A DNA stretch of 64,000 nt from Syngnathus acus (lineage: Eukaryota > Chordata > Actinopteri > Syngnathiformes > Syngnathidae): assembly GCF_901709675.1 (NCBI RefSeq), contig NC_051108.1:124001-188000 (forward strand), written 5' to 3'. Each line of letters begins with the position of its first letter. The stretch's first letter is position 1. Below the pieces are notes generated by a model, which worked only from the letters and a program-made list of their open reading frames with translations, did not search any database and was not told the DNA's origin. Of the stretch, positions 40,203 through 52,063 are shown in pieces. Both the position numbers and the translations under genes were made by a program.

Positions 40203-42957
40203 ATGGGTCAAGCCGGCCCGGTGATGGTAGATAACGGCCATATATCTTGCAAGTGGGAAATGCCCAAGTTCATCGGTGTTTTGGAAGCGGAAGGGAAGGT
40301 GAAATCGCCGCTGGGATGTGGTCAAGTGGAGGCGTCGCTTCGAAATCTGGACCGACGTATCAGCAGGGGAAAGTTATTGCAGGACGAAAGAGGACTCCAA
40401 GGAGGACTCCAAGGAGGACTCGTCGAGCGGGATGCGGAGCACAACAACAACAACAACTGCAACGGGGCGGACGCTCACGAGTTCCTGAGGGGCACTCTGC
40501 TGGCTTCGACGTCTGAGCGCGGGAGGAAGATCGCTCGAATGCAGGGCGCCGCCGCCCAGGGTGTGCACGGTGACAACGCCGTCACGAGAGAGTCGCGAGG
40601 CGACAAAAGCGACCAGCCGGTACATGCCGGAGAGCGAAACGAGCCTCCCTCCACAGAGTTAACCGCTTCGGACTTTGGAGGAGTTGAAAGCTCTATTTTG
40701 GACATTAACTGTGACAAATGTGACACCGCTGTTACGAGTGTGACTTTGGAGCCGACTTCGAGTGTCAAAGATCACGTTTATTGCGATGTCTACTGCATCG
40801 CCAACCAGCGCAACCTTGAAACTGTTACAACCGAGGCGACTTCCGGGTCGTGTGATGCGCTCGTTTTATACACGGCGGAGGACTTGGTGAACCCCGTGCG
40901 GGACTCAGCTCTTCTAAGCCGCCGCCGCCTCAGCCGTTCGTCGCAGCGGGCTGGTGCGGATGGCGTCGCCGAAGCGCAGCCCTGCCGGGTGTGTCTGGAC
41001 GAAAAAGCCATCGCACCCTTGCCGTGTTGCCGGAAGCTGGTGTGTGACGAATGTTTGACACTGTACGTCACCTCCCAGGTGGGTACCAAGCGGGCTACAC
41101 CATCGTGACTATCGAGTTTTCGAGGGAGGTTTTCGTGGCATCGTTTGGCTGGCTGGCTGTTTGTCTCGAGATACGAACCCATGTTTGAGATAGAGGCTAC
41201 AAATGCGTTTCAACCGCCCGCCGCTAGGTGGCAACATTAATACCCACTCGGCCGGTTGTCAAAGCGCTCTCTCTCTCTCGTTCTCTCTCTGCGCTGTCAC
41301 TGGCCGCTGTTCGATGGAAGCGCAAAGCAAATTTGCTGTACATTTCAGCCAGTCCGTCCGTCCGTCCACAGGGCAACAACACGTGTGCTCATGAAGCACT
41401 GAGAAACCAGTCTGACCAGTTTTGTATCTAGTGTTGTCCTGCCCAAAATACAAAACGAGTGCGTGTGAGCTCTAATAGCCTTACGCTTTGCTTCCTGCTC
41501 ATGTCAAATTGAACCCAAGCCAGCCAGCGTTCCATTTACGCAGCAGCACTTAGTGGCATTACGTCGTGAATTATTGAGCGCTTCCAATTGCAAAATGGAC
41601 AATGTTTTTGACAAGAGAAATGGCAAAGCCTTTTACGCGCAGGTCCAATTGGGCAAGGCGCACGTGCGCTGTCCCATTTCCGAGTGCAGCGGGATGCTGG
41701 AGACGGCGGCGGTGGTCTCGCACCTGTCCGGCGAGGACCTGCTCAGGTACCGCTACTTTCTGGAGCTGAGTCAGCTGGACGCCGGGACCAAGCCCTGCCC
41801 CCGCTGCAGACACTTCACGTCGCTCGGCCGCCCCGGCCCCTCCGAGCTCAAGTACAAGGTCGATGTTATGTTGACCGAGAAGCTGAACATCTTTTCCACA
41901 CTTTAATCTGCAAGGCCATCTTACAAAATATGGAGCACCGCTACATTTTCAACAGACATTGAAATGTTTTTTTGAATGGTGGCGCAGGTCCAGTGCGGCA
42001 GCTGCCAGTTTGTGTGGTGCTTCAAGTGCCACGCGCCCTGGCACCAGGGCATCAAGTGCCGTGACTACCGCAAGGGTGACAAGCAGCTCAAGAGCTGGGC
42101 CTGCGTCATTGAGCGTGGGCAACGCAACGCGCAAAAGTGCCCCAAGTGCAAGGTACGGCAAAAAAAAAGCACCACTAACGCTCAAGCCCTATTTTGCAAA
42201 ACTGTTGCAGACCCTCGCCATGCGCAAAGTAAAACAATTCAATTGTGTGTGTGTGTGCGTGTGCGCACGTGCGCAGATCCACATCCAGCGCACGGAAGGA
42301 TGTGACCACATGGTCTGCACGCAGTGCAACACCAACTTTTGTTACCGCTGTGGCGAGCGATACCGGCAACTCAGGTAACGTGAAAAAAACATGCACAACA
42401 AAATCAATCAATCAATCAATCAATCCGGAAAGTTGAAAAATAACCTGTCCCCTCCATTGACGAAGGTATTTTGGGGATCACACGTCCAACCTCAGCGTGT
42501 TTGGCTGCAAGTATCGCTACCTGCCAGACAAGCCGCATCTCAGACGCTTGATCCGAGGCTCCGTCTGCGGTGAGTCCCAAAAAATGCGGTGGGATTTTGA
42601 TGTTTTCACGCAAGGGGGAAAAACGTTGCTGTGCTTTCTTCAGGCGCAAAGGTGCTGTTGGCCCCGGTGGTTCTCTTACTGGTGCTGGTCGTGGCGGCCG
42701 TGGCGCTCGTCATAGGTAACAAGATTGACATTTGGAGCGCTCAAAACATTGTTGTTTCCGCTCTCAAAATGAGACGTTCTTCTCGTGACGATGACTTAGC
42801 AGGACAAAATGGACAGCTCCGCTGTCATTTCAGCATGTCCGCTTTGCCACATTCCGAACAGTTGTTGCCTTGTGCCGCAGGCGTGCTGGGCTACCCATTC
42901 TACTACGTGTGCAAAAGGAGGAAGAAGCGGCACTCTCTGGGCTCCTGGCGTCTTTGA
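40203..42957 (+). CDS. rnf217: RING finger protein 217, RBR E3 ubiquitin ligase
   Basis: Seven exons: 40203-41078, 41643-41858, 41988-42152, 42277-42374, 42466-42569, 42644-42715 and 42881-42957. Phases agree; about 535 residues. The start is set at ATG 40203 (MGQAGPVM), because no in-frame ATG was seen upstream; ATG 40224 is an alternative. A long low-complexity N-terminus precedes RING1 (CRVCLDEK...CCRKLVCDEC, about 260). The IBR domain has CGSCQFVWCFKC and HAPWHQGIKCRDYRKGDK. RING2 has CPKCK/IHIQRTEGCDHMVCTQC, with the likely catalytic cysteine in EGC (about residue 428), then NFCYRCGERYRQLR. One C-terminal membrane helix (LLAPVVLLLVLVVAAVALVI) ends the protein, with SLGSWRL last. It transfers ubiquitin through a thioester intermediate, anchored to a membrane. 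Exon 2's donor (AAG/gtcgat) is weak but in phase. The order nkain2-rnf217 matches human. Confidence 0.95.
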
Positions 42958-43760
42958 CACCCAAGGTCGCGAGACCTGCTCAGGGACCGCGTGCGGGAGA
43001 CTTCCCCACCCCCGGCCGGCGTTGTCCAATTGGCGCACGAGGCTTAGGTGGTTGGGGTGGGGTGAGGGCGCATCGCCGGGGCGCCAACTGAGCGACCGAC
43101 CGACCGACGCACGGACCCGACCATCGTGTCTTGAAGTGACACGCCCCTTCTCCCATTGGGTGTTTTTCAAGCTGTAGTACTTGAAGCTGTTTAATGCCAC
43201 TTCAAGTGAACATGATGCACAATGCTTTGCTTTAGCTTAATGCTAACAAACATAGCAAAAGCCCATCGACAGGCTAACAGACAGCATCGAAGCAGTCGAG
43301 CAACAGCTATTTGAACACAAAACAGTAGGACAACGCTGACGTCACATATCAAGTAGTCTCAGGCATAACTCACAAAGCGCACCTTTCAACCACAATGGTG
43401 TTTCCTTCTTTACAAAACAGCACAGCACAGCACAGCACTGCAGTGCGCCCAACCAAACTGGGCCCAGCTCGCTCGCTCGCTCGCTCAAAATCACATTACA
43501 CGGCCTTGGCGTTCACGCTCATCCGGCCGCATGACTGGCGGAACAGCTTGCTTCACGACCAACTGACGAGGTTGTATTTAGACACAAATACAGGTGCGCG
43601 AGCGAGGTGCGAAGCCGTGCACGCTGTCGGCGACGACACGCCCGACGCGTGCTCTGTAATTGTCCTCGGCAAACAGGAAGCGACTACAAAATGACCCTTC
43701 AAACCTGCCCGCAAGTGACAGCCTCGCAATGCTATGGAGAAAATAAAGTTGCAATCAAAG
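42958..43760 (+). other. rnf217 3' untranslated region
   Basis: No further gene seen. AATAAA at 43742-43747 and again at 43861-43866 are candidate polyadenylation signals. (CGCT)n occurs at about 43468-43487. Confidence 0.55.
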
Positions 43761-43967
43761 TTGGACAAGAAAAGATTGTAAAATTGCAATATCAGGGGAA
43801 ATAAGTTAGCTTACTTGAAAAGCATCACACCATTGTGAAAAGAAATGTTACCATGTTATCAATAAAGTGCAAAAAGTCCAGATGTTATGTGGAGTAGGAG
43901 CATTTTGGCCAAAGCCCTTTGATTTTTGGACATGTGCCATCGCCACGGCATGGCATGGCTTTTTTTT

Positions 43968-43987
43968 GGGGGGGGGGGGGGGGGGGG
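43968..43987. repeat. Poly-G run of about 20
   Basis: A mononucleotide run preceded by eight T. Sequencing length is unreliable in such runs. Confidence 0.9.
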
Positions 43988-44523
43988 ATGTTGGTGCCTT
44001 ATCGCTACGGATGCAAATGCGCGCACGGAAACGGATGAAGTCATGGAAACGATTCTGGAATCAAATTTTCTGTGAACGAGATTACGGTGACTGGACTGCA
44101 CCACAAATATGTTTTCAGTGAACGTGAGTGATCACGGATCACTTCCTGAAGTTATTCGATCGTTTTTCACTTCACATGACTTCAACCAACATGCAATGAC
44201 GTAACTCATCCCACACCGTAGGTGTCGGCAATGCGCATTGAAGCTGGTGCCACCTCGCCGTGAAACAAAACGAAGAAGGAAAAAAATGACGTAACTTCCC
44301 GTTCACAAACGAGTCAGCGAATTGCATTTCCTGTTCACCAACTGTAGGTAACTAACGGAGCGTCCGAGTGACGTCAGAGACCAAACAGCCAATCGGGAGG
44401 TGGGGATGAGGGCGGTTGTGGCACCTTTCACTTAAGCTTTTTCCCAAATGAAGTGGCCTGGGGTCGGGAACCTTTTTGGCGGACAGAGCCATAAATGCCC
44501 ATTTTTTAAAAATAATTTCCATA

Positions 44524-45865
44524 GGTGAGGGGCCAGACAAAGCACGGCTCACATTAGCCCCTTATGATGAAAAAATAAATGGATCTAGTTTTCCCTCGCC
44601 CGGACGCGGGTCACCGGGGCCCCCCTCCGGAGCCAGGCCTGGAGGCGGGGCTCGAAGCGAGCGTCTGGTGGCCGGGCCTTCGCCCATGGGGCCCGGCCGG
44701 GCACAGCCCGAAAAGGAAACGTGGGTCCCCCTTCCCATGGGCTCACCACCTGTGGGAGGGGCCAAAGGGGTCGGGTGCAGTGCAAGCTGGGCGGCGGCCA
44801 AAGGCAGGGACCTTGGCGGTCTGATCCCCGGCTGCAGACATGGAATGTCACCTCTCTGGCTGGAAAGGAGCCCGAGCTGGTGTGAGAGGCAGAAAAGTTC
44901 AGACTAGATATAGTCAGACTTGCCTCCACGCACAGTTTGGGTTCCGGTACAAGCCCTCTCCTCTCGAGAGGGGCTGGACTCTCTTCCACTCTGGAGTTGC
45001 CCACGGTGAGAGGCGTCGAGCAGGTGTGGGTATACTTATTGCCCCCCGGCTGGGCGCCTGCACATTGGGGTTCACCCCGGTGAACGAGAGGGTAGCCTCC
45101 CTCCGCCTTCGGGTGGGGGGACGGGTCCTGACTGTTGTTTGTGTCTATGCACCAAACGGCAGCTCAGAGTAGCCACCCTTCTTGGAGTCCCTGGAGGAAG
45201 TGCTGGAGAGCGCTCCTTCTGGGGACTCCATCGTTCTACTGGGTGACTTCAATGCTCACGTGGGCAATGACAGTGAGACCTGGAAGGGCGTGATTGGGAG
45301 GAACGGCCCCCCCCGATCTGAGCCCGAGCGGTGTTCTATTATTGGACTTCTGTGCTCGACACGGATTTTCTATAATGAACACCATGTTCAAACATAAGGG
45401 TGTCCATGTGTGCACTTGGCACCAGGACACCCTAGGCTGCAGTTCGATGATCGACTTTGTAGTCGTGTCATCGGATTTGCGGCCGCATGTTTTGGACACT
45501 TGGGCGAAGAGAGGGGCGGAGCTGTCAACTGATCACCACCTGGTGGTGGGTTGGCTCCGATGGTGGGGGAAGATGCCGGTCCGACCTGGCAGACCCAAAC
45601 GTTCTGTGAGGGTCTGCTGGGAACGTCTGGCGGAATCCCCTGTCAGGAAGAGCTTCAACTCCCACCTCCGGCAGAGCTTTTCCCACGTCCCGGGACATTG
45701 GACTATGACTATGTCTCTCAGCTGGCCTGGGAACGCCTTGGGATCCCCCGGGATGAGCTAGATGAAGTGGCTGGGGAGAGGGAAGTCTGGGAGTCCCTCC
45801 TGAAGCTGCTGCCCCCGCGACCCGACCCCGGATAAGCGGAAGAAGATGGATGGATGGATGGATGG
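44524..45865 (+). mobile_element. RTE-type LINE, reverse transcriptase deleted
   Basis: A non-LTR retrotransposon relic flanked by the 9-bp target duplication atttccata (44515-44523 and 45866-45874). The 5' leader is followed by an apurinic-type endonuclease: [57 protein letters not shown] and ELSTDHHLVVGWLR. Near 45690-45706 the frame jumps directly to the extreme C-terminus (AWERLGIPRDELDEVAGERE, ending LLPPRPDPG), followed by a (GGAT)n tail. The entire reverse transcriptase is missing. A stop (TAG at 45169-45171) and frameshifts also break the endonuclease, so it is inactive. The Rex3/RTE assignment is from memory of the tail and motifs. Confidence 0.85.
44855..45837 (+). pseudogene. Broken LINE ORF (endonuclease plus C-terminal stub)
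   Basis: The coding remnant of the LINE at 44524-45865. The endonuclease frame has an in-frame TAG replacing a Tyr codon near 45170 and at least one frameshift near 45310. A large deletion removes the polymerase. It is described only as a relic. Confidence 0.8.
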
Positions 45866-46818
45866 ATTTCCATACCATTTTAACACGATGGGCTAAATAC
45901 AATTAAATGCATTTTTTAAATTAGGACCAACGATTTTTTGAGTGTACTAATGTATTTGTTTTAATAACGTTTTTATATTGAAGCCTAGGGGGGGAAGAAA
46001 AACACGCGTGTGGCACTTTTCACTTTCACTTAAGCTTTTTTCCTAATGAAGTGGCCTGTCATTAGGTACACCTCATGGACACTTCAATAGGTACACTACA
46101 CGAGGTAACATTTTTTATAAATGAATAAATACGTAAATCATAAAGTGTAGCGAACGATTCGGTGAACGATTCTTTTGAACGAATCTTCCAATTCTAAAGA
46201 TTCAGTTCACTTCAAAGAAGTGGAATGAATGCATATCACTACTGCCTACCCGCAATTAAAGGGTACCTTTAGTCATTAGCAATATTAACATTTTTCTATT
46301 CTACGAATATGGCTTAATCAAATGCCGGAAGTTTATTAAAAGAAAAAAAGCAACTCATGTAGGAAATAAATGGCTTTTAGTAAGTGTGACATGGAAATAC
46401 TGGGAGCATCCATGTTGCTTAGTTTGTGATTTATTTGATAACAATCTTATAAGAAGCAAAAAAGTCGATATTTAGATCGGGTGTTGTGTTATTTCTTTTT
46501 TGATATTGTACATTTAGTTTATACTAAATCAGTGCCTGCGTTACACAGGTTGACCAAAGGTACCCTTTAAGTTTGCGAAAGTCATTGGAGCTCTGCGGTC
46601 ACATGACCGAGTCGTCCAAGCACGCTCTACGTGTCAAAGAGCATTACAAAGACAAGATCGAGTTTACGCTTCGCCTCCATGGTTTATTAATTCGATACAA
46701 GTACGAGAAAGCATGTCAAGTGAAACGAATCCAGTTAATGCCGAGATTGCAAATACTACGGAGAAAAGCAGCGTGAAGACTTCAATCTCTGGGCAGCAGG
46801 CGATTGATTCCTCTACGT

Positions 46819-47174
46819 CCTAGGTGTCAAACTCCAGGCCCGGGGGCCAGATACGGCCCGCCACATCCTTTTATGTGGCCCGCAAAGACAAATCAAATTC
46901 ATGTCAGTGCTAAAAATTGCAAATTGCCTTCACTTTTAAATAATAGAGATATTGCTTGCATTTTTTCAACCATTTATCTTTTCAAAATATTTGAATATTT
47001 TTGACTTGTTTCAGATTTGAAAACTAGTTATTCATCGATTTGTTGTGTCGTCTATACTGTGTATAATATGAGGCGTTCATACATTGATGTATTTGGGTTG
47101 ACAGTCAGAATGGCCCTCTGAAGGAAACTATGACGATGATGCGGCCCGCAACAAAAATGAGTTTGACACCCCTG
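46819..47174. mobile_element. Non-autonomous hAT element with 8-bp target duplication
   Basis: Ends form inverted repeats: cctaggtgtcaaactc on the left and gagtttgacacccctg on the right (13 of 16 bases pair). The direct repeat ctctacgt flanks both sides (46811-46818 and 47175-47182), exactly the 8 bp expected for hAT transposition. The inside has paired ggcccgccacat and gatgcggcccgcaac motifs known from common fish and mammalian hAT-Charlie-like elements. There is no transposase. Confidence 0.88.
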
Positions 47175-47182
47175 CTCTACGT

Positions 47183-47786
<604 letters not shown>

Positions 47787-50700
47787 TCACACGCGCTGGT
47801 TCATCTCCAGCCCGCGTGCGCCATCTTTCCTTTTGTTGCCGGGGCTTCGTCCGAGCGCCTCGGCCTCCTCCAGGGTGGACGTCAGGGGCTCACCCAGCGT
47901 CTCGGGCAGCATCAAGGTCAGGATGCCGATGACAAACGCCAGGATGCCCACGATGAGCTGACGACACATTTGGGAAAAGAGCGCAGAGAGATTCCAAAGG
48001 TGTTTGCTAAATACCACTAACGTCAGGATATTCAAGAAAGTATCACCACCGAATAAACGAAGCAAAGTCATCCATCCTAAATAATGTGAGGAGAAACCTG
48101 AGGCAGGTAGATCCAGACGTCGGCCAGGTACACGCAGAACGGCGCCACCACGCTACCCACGCGACACATCATGCTGCCGCTACCCACCGCCAGAGACCTG
48201 CCGGCGCCAAAATCGGACGGACGAGAAGGCCTTTGAGTGCATCAGGAACGAAGCCACCCGCAACCCCGTCGCCGTTACCTGATGATGGTGGGGTAAAGCT
48301 CACAAGTGTACAGATAGATGAGACCGAAGGCGATGGCGATGGCAAACTTTCCGATCATGCTGAGGGTGATGGCCAGGGCCTCGATGTCCTGCAAAAGCAG
48401 TTTGGACACGGTTAACGGACAAATACGGAAAGTTGCTCTTCGGCCGACCTTTCATTTCGATTGCTGCGCCGCTCGCAGACAACAAATCCAACTGCGCTGG
48501 AATTCAACGTCTTTGCTCGACGGACGGACGGACGGACGACAAGTTTGGGTCAAACGGAGAGTGACACGTGGCCCCGGGCGGGCGGCCCAAAATAGACTCG
48601 GCGAAAGTCAATCCTCAAGCCGGACGATTTATTTTTACGGCCGCATCTTTGATTTCATTCCGGGCTGGGGGGGATGCCTCCCGGATTGGGTTGCGGGCCG
48701 AGTTGGGCCGCCGCCACGGAAACGCAGCCGTCGGCGGGTCGGCTTTGGCGTTCTAACTTTTGCTCGGGTGAAGCGGCTACGTACAGAGGGAAGCACGATG
48801 GTGAGCATGCAAGCCAACCCAGCCAGCAGCAGGGCGGGGGCGCACGTCTTCTTGCGCCCGATGCGGTCCATGGAAAAGCAGCCCACCAGGTACGAAGGAA
48901 GCTCCACGGCACCTGCGAGCAGCCCGTGACAGCGGCGGGCCCGAGTCAGATGAGCAGCTTGCTCACAGCCGAAGGCCACCTAACGCTCGACTGACTCCAC
49001 CCATTTTGCCGGGCTCCTTACCGACCAGGAAGAGGTTGACGTACTGGTTCCCCCCCAGGTTGACGGATCCCAGCGAGAAAACGTAGTAGCCCAGGCTGCC
49101 GATGAACCAGATGGCCCACACGGTGAGCGAGCGGGCCGCCATCCTCCAGCTGCCAAACAGATCCAGGATGGACAGTTTCTTCTCCGGAGAGCGCTCCTCC
49201 TGCTCCTCCTTCTCACGCAGCAGCGCTCCGCCGCCGCCATTGCGCTCCTCTTCCTCCTCCAGGAGCTCCTCCACCTTCAGCCGGCTCTCCACACCGTTGA
49301 CGCGGGCCATGGCGTCCAGCAGGCTCTGCGCCTCCTCGTACCTGCCTTTGGCCATGAGGTAGAAGGGCGTCTCGGGGAGCTTCCAGCAGAAGAGCAGGAA
49401 GGGGGAGGTGCAGAGCGACAGGATGATCTGGTAGATCCACCACACGCGCACCAGGTAGCCGGTCAGAGCCACCACCATGATGCCCACGGCGAAGGCGGCG
49501 TGGACGTGCATGGAGGTCCACGTGCGGACCTTGATGCCGGTGAACTCTGTCACGTACACAAAAACCACCACCAGGTAGCCGCTGGACGCCTGGTAGGAGA
49601 ACGAGATCATACGAGAGCATATGAAACCGTAAAAGAATTGCAGCGTGGGGGACTGCTGGAAATGACGCGTGTGTGTTCCCACGCCGTCCACGCTATCGCC
49701 GTCCCGGTCCGTGTGAAAAACAACAGCTGATGGCCTTTTGACCACTTTTTAGCCCCTCCCTCCCTCCCTCCCTCCCTCCCTCACTCACTCACTCACTCAC
49801 CATGGCCAGGAGGAAGCGGAAGACCACAAAGTAGTAGTAATTGGCCGAGAAGGCCACGGCCACCCCGAGTCCAAATTGGCAGAGGCTGGTCAACATCAGG
49901 ATCTTGACTCGACCGACTCTGAAGGGCAAAGGAGAGGTTGAGTCCGGCGGGTTGCTTTTTTTGGGCCGAGGCGGGCCGGCGCTTGCCTGTCGGCCATGTC
50001 CCCGAACACCAGCGCCCCGATCAGCACCCCCAGCATGAAGGTGGGCTGACACAGCTTGGCCATCCAGGCCCGCTCGCACACCAGGTCCCAGGCGCTCACG
50101 ATGCTCTCGTGCACCTGGCTGCGATCGTACGCAAAAGCCCCGTGGCAGGACTCCAGCGATTTGTTGCCGTCATAGGCGTACGCGAAGCCCGCCATTGCTG
50201 GGCCCATCCGCAGGGCCCGCCGGCAGCGGCTCAACTCCCACTGCTCGCCGCCGAGGGTCCTCGCCACCAAGGGCCCCGCCGCGTCCGCTTTGAAGAAGGG
50301 CAGCAGGTCCTCCACGCGGGAGCCGCTCAGGTTGCCAAACAAGACGTGCGTGACGTTGGCTGGAGGGCCGCACACAAAGTTGGGCGTCTCCACCAGGAAG
50401 ACGGAAGCCAGGTAGTGGATCCCGCAAGTCACGGCCTGGAAGGCGGCCGCAAAGTACACGCAGGCCTGGAACCTGAAAGGCAGGCGGGAGGGCGGGCAAT
50501 AAACAAAAGCTCCTTTTGTGCGTGAGCAAAAGCAAACATCTGCGCACGTTTGAGGTGGACACATTGGCGAGCGTGCGTCCGAGTTAACGCTTCACTTGAG
50601 GTCAGTCTGTGCGCTCAAAACTGCATTTTGGCAAACAGCTGAGCCAATGTAAAAAGACACCAGGCATGCTTCTGGTCCTTCTCTGCCACATTGCCTTCAC

Positions 50701-50907
50701 ATTTGCTGGCCGTCGTCGCGCGGCTCTCCGGACGGCGGGCTGGCCACACGCTGCGGCTGTCTCCAAGCGGGCCGGCAATGGCGAGCCGGCAATGGCGAGC
50801 CGGCAATGGCGAGCGCGTGCTCTGCAAACAATTAGAAAGAGACATCCAAAGTCGGTGGCCTACCTTTTAAAATGTCCCAGCTCGTCAAATATCCTCTCCA
50901 CCGTCAT
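47787..50907 (-). CDS. slc22a16: Solute carrier family 22 member 16 (organic cation/carnitine)
   Basis: Eight minus-strand exons: 50907-50864, 50472-49987, 49918-49801, 49589-49022, 48912-48785, 48388-48279, 48197-48098, 47957-47787. Phases agree; 574 residues. The start MTVERIFDELGHFKR and AVTCGIHYLASVFLVETPNF are close to SLC22A16. Major-facilitator features are present: a large first extracellular loop with N-glycosylation sites (NVT, NLS), GDMADRVGR between helices 2 and 3, LPETPFYLMAKGRYEEA after helix 6, SMDRIGRKK after helix 8, GLIYLYTCELYPT, and LMLPETLGEPL at the end. It is a plasma-membrane transporter of carnitine and organic cations. The central cytosolic loop has an unusually Glu-rich insertion (LEEEEERNGGGG). 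Exon 2 uses a GC donor (CAG/gcaagc). The order next to cdc40/wasf1 agrees with 6q21. Confidence 0.93.
49752..49800. repeat. (CCCT)n(CACT)n tract next to a splice donor
   Basis: Simple repeats abut the slc22a16 exon 3 donor. The donor gtgagtga is itself the first unit of the minus-strand (GTGA)n run. Confidence 0.9.
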
Positions 50908-52063
50908 TTTGAAGAAGTGCCTCTCTGCATGTGCGTGTACACGTCCACTTGGAGGGTGAGCAGGTGGGAGGAGGAGGAGGAGGAGGGTGCCCCCCCCCCC
51001 CCACGCACAAAGATGCCTTATAAGGCCTCCGTGCAACTCTTGAGAACAAAACAAGCTTCAGACTAAGAAAGTGTCCTAAACTCATCAAGTCCACCTTTTG
51101 CCTGTCTTTGACAGGCGCATCACATTCCAGATAGTGGATGATTTATTTTTTTGGGCCCCACTTTGCTGTAGCACAGCCTTCTCCAGTTCCACCTATGCTG
51201 AAAAGCTTTGGTCAAGCTGTGCAAGATAATTTTCCCTCAACTAGCGGCCTTGCCAACGCCTCGTGAGATGGTCACAATAATGAGAACGAGTATAATAACA
51301 AGAATATTGGGGATCACGACTCCTCTCTCGGCAGCGTCGCCTGCCGAGGGTAAGCGCTCGGAACGGCCGATTAATGATTGATGGTTTGAGCGGACTGGAC
51401 TCACCCTCTAACCCATGCGAGCGGATTCTGCCGCACCAGCGTGTTTGCCCGCTTGGATGTTTGCCCTACGTGAGACACGCCATCTGAGTGGTGGGGGGTC
51501 TTTTCTTTCAAGTAAATTCCCATTTGATGGATTTTGCCCGATTTCTCTGCTACATTTTTCCCATCCCTTGGCGATCAATGAACTTTTCATCTGATCCAAA
51601 GTTCTCCTGCGTTGGTTCAGTAAGCAGTTGCTATGGCCATGGTACGTATTTGTTGTTGACGGTCTTTGAAAGGAGCGGAAGCGGTCAATGGTCATGCGGG
51701 CCTCACTTGAACTTTGAAAACAAGTGGAGGGAGGCGACGGACGGGCCAGTCAAGTGACCTTTGTATGTCATTTTGGCACAAGAGACGAACGAGTGCCGCG
51801 TTCACGCCACTTTGACGCCTTTCTTTTCTTCGAATGATAAAAAGAGGTAACGGGTACACGTTTATTATATCCACAAAAGGCGGCCATAAAAAGGAAAGTC
51901 TAAACATTGACTAGAGAGGACAATGTAGAATGAAAAGATCAAAAGGTGTCAAAAAGGAGACGTGCTGGGGGTCCAAAAGCGTCACAATGAGACTGGATGC
52001 CAGTCCCGTGGCTTTGACCCCGGCCGGGCCGGGCCGAGCCCCTCCCCTCCCAGCGCCTCCCTC
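50908..52063. other. Interval slc22a16 start to cdc40 stop
   Basis: The slc22a16 5' flank and cdc40 3' untranslated region. Minus-strand AATAAA at 51861-51866 probably ends the cdc40 transcript. No other gene seen. Confidence 0.55.
51861..51866 (-). promoter_or_regulatory. Polyadenylation signal of cdc40
   Basis: Plus tttatt is minus AATAAA, about 200 bases after the cdc40 stop. Confidence 0.6.

Larger units (their letters stand above)
44010..46240. mobile_element. Nested transposon relics
   Basis: Sequence at about 44030-44360 (gaacgagattacggtgactg, atgacgtaacttcccgttcac) and at 46148-46240 (cggtgaacgattcttttgaac ... gaatgaatgcatatcacta) look like the two parts of one common fish repeat rich in gattc/gaacga motifs. 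Between them lie a hAT-like relic (from 44461, gggtcgggaacctttttggc) and, inside that, an internally deleted LINE (44524-45865). A 40-bp motif with cacttaagctttttcc...atgaagtggcctg stands on both sides (44420-44460 and 46012-46058). The layering is inferred from the order of the pieces. Confidence 0.55.

Noticed and set aside
41553-41642. Start codon of a separate gene just before rnf217 exon 2
   Set aside because: The exon 2 frame extends upstream only because the intron is open; the splice acceptor gcgcag at 41642 and the conserved VQLGK start define the exon.
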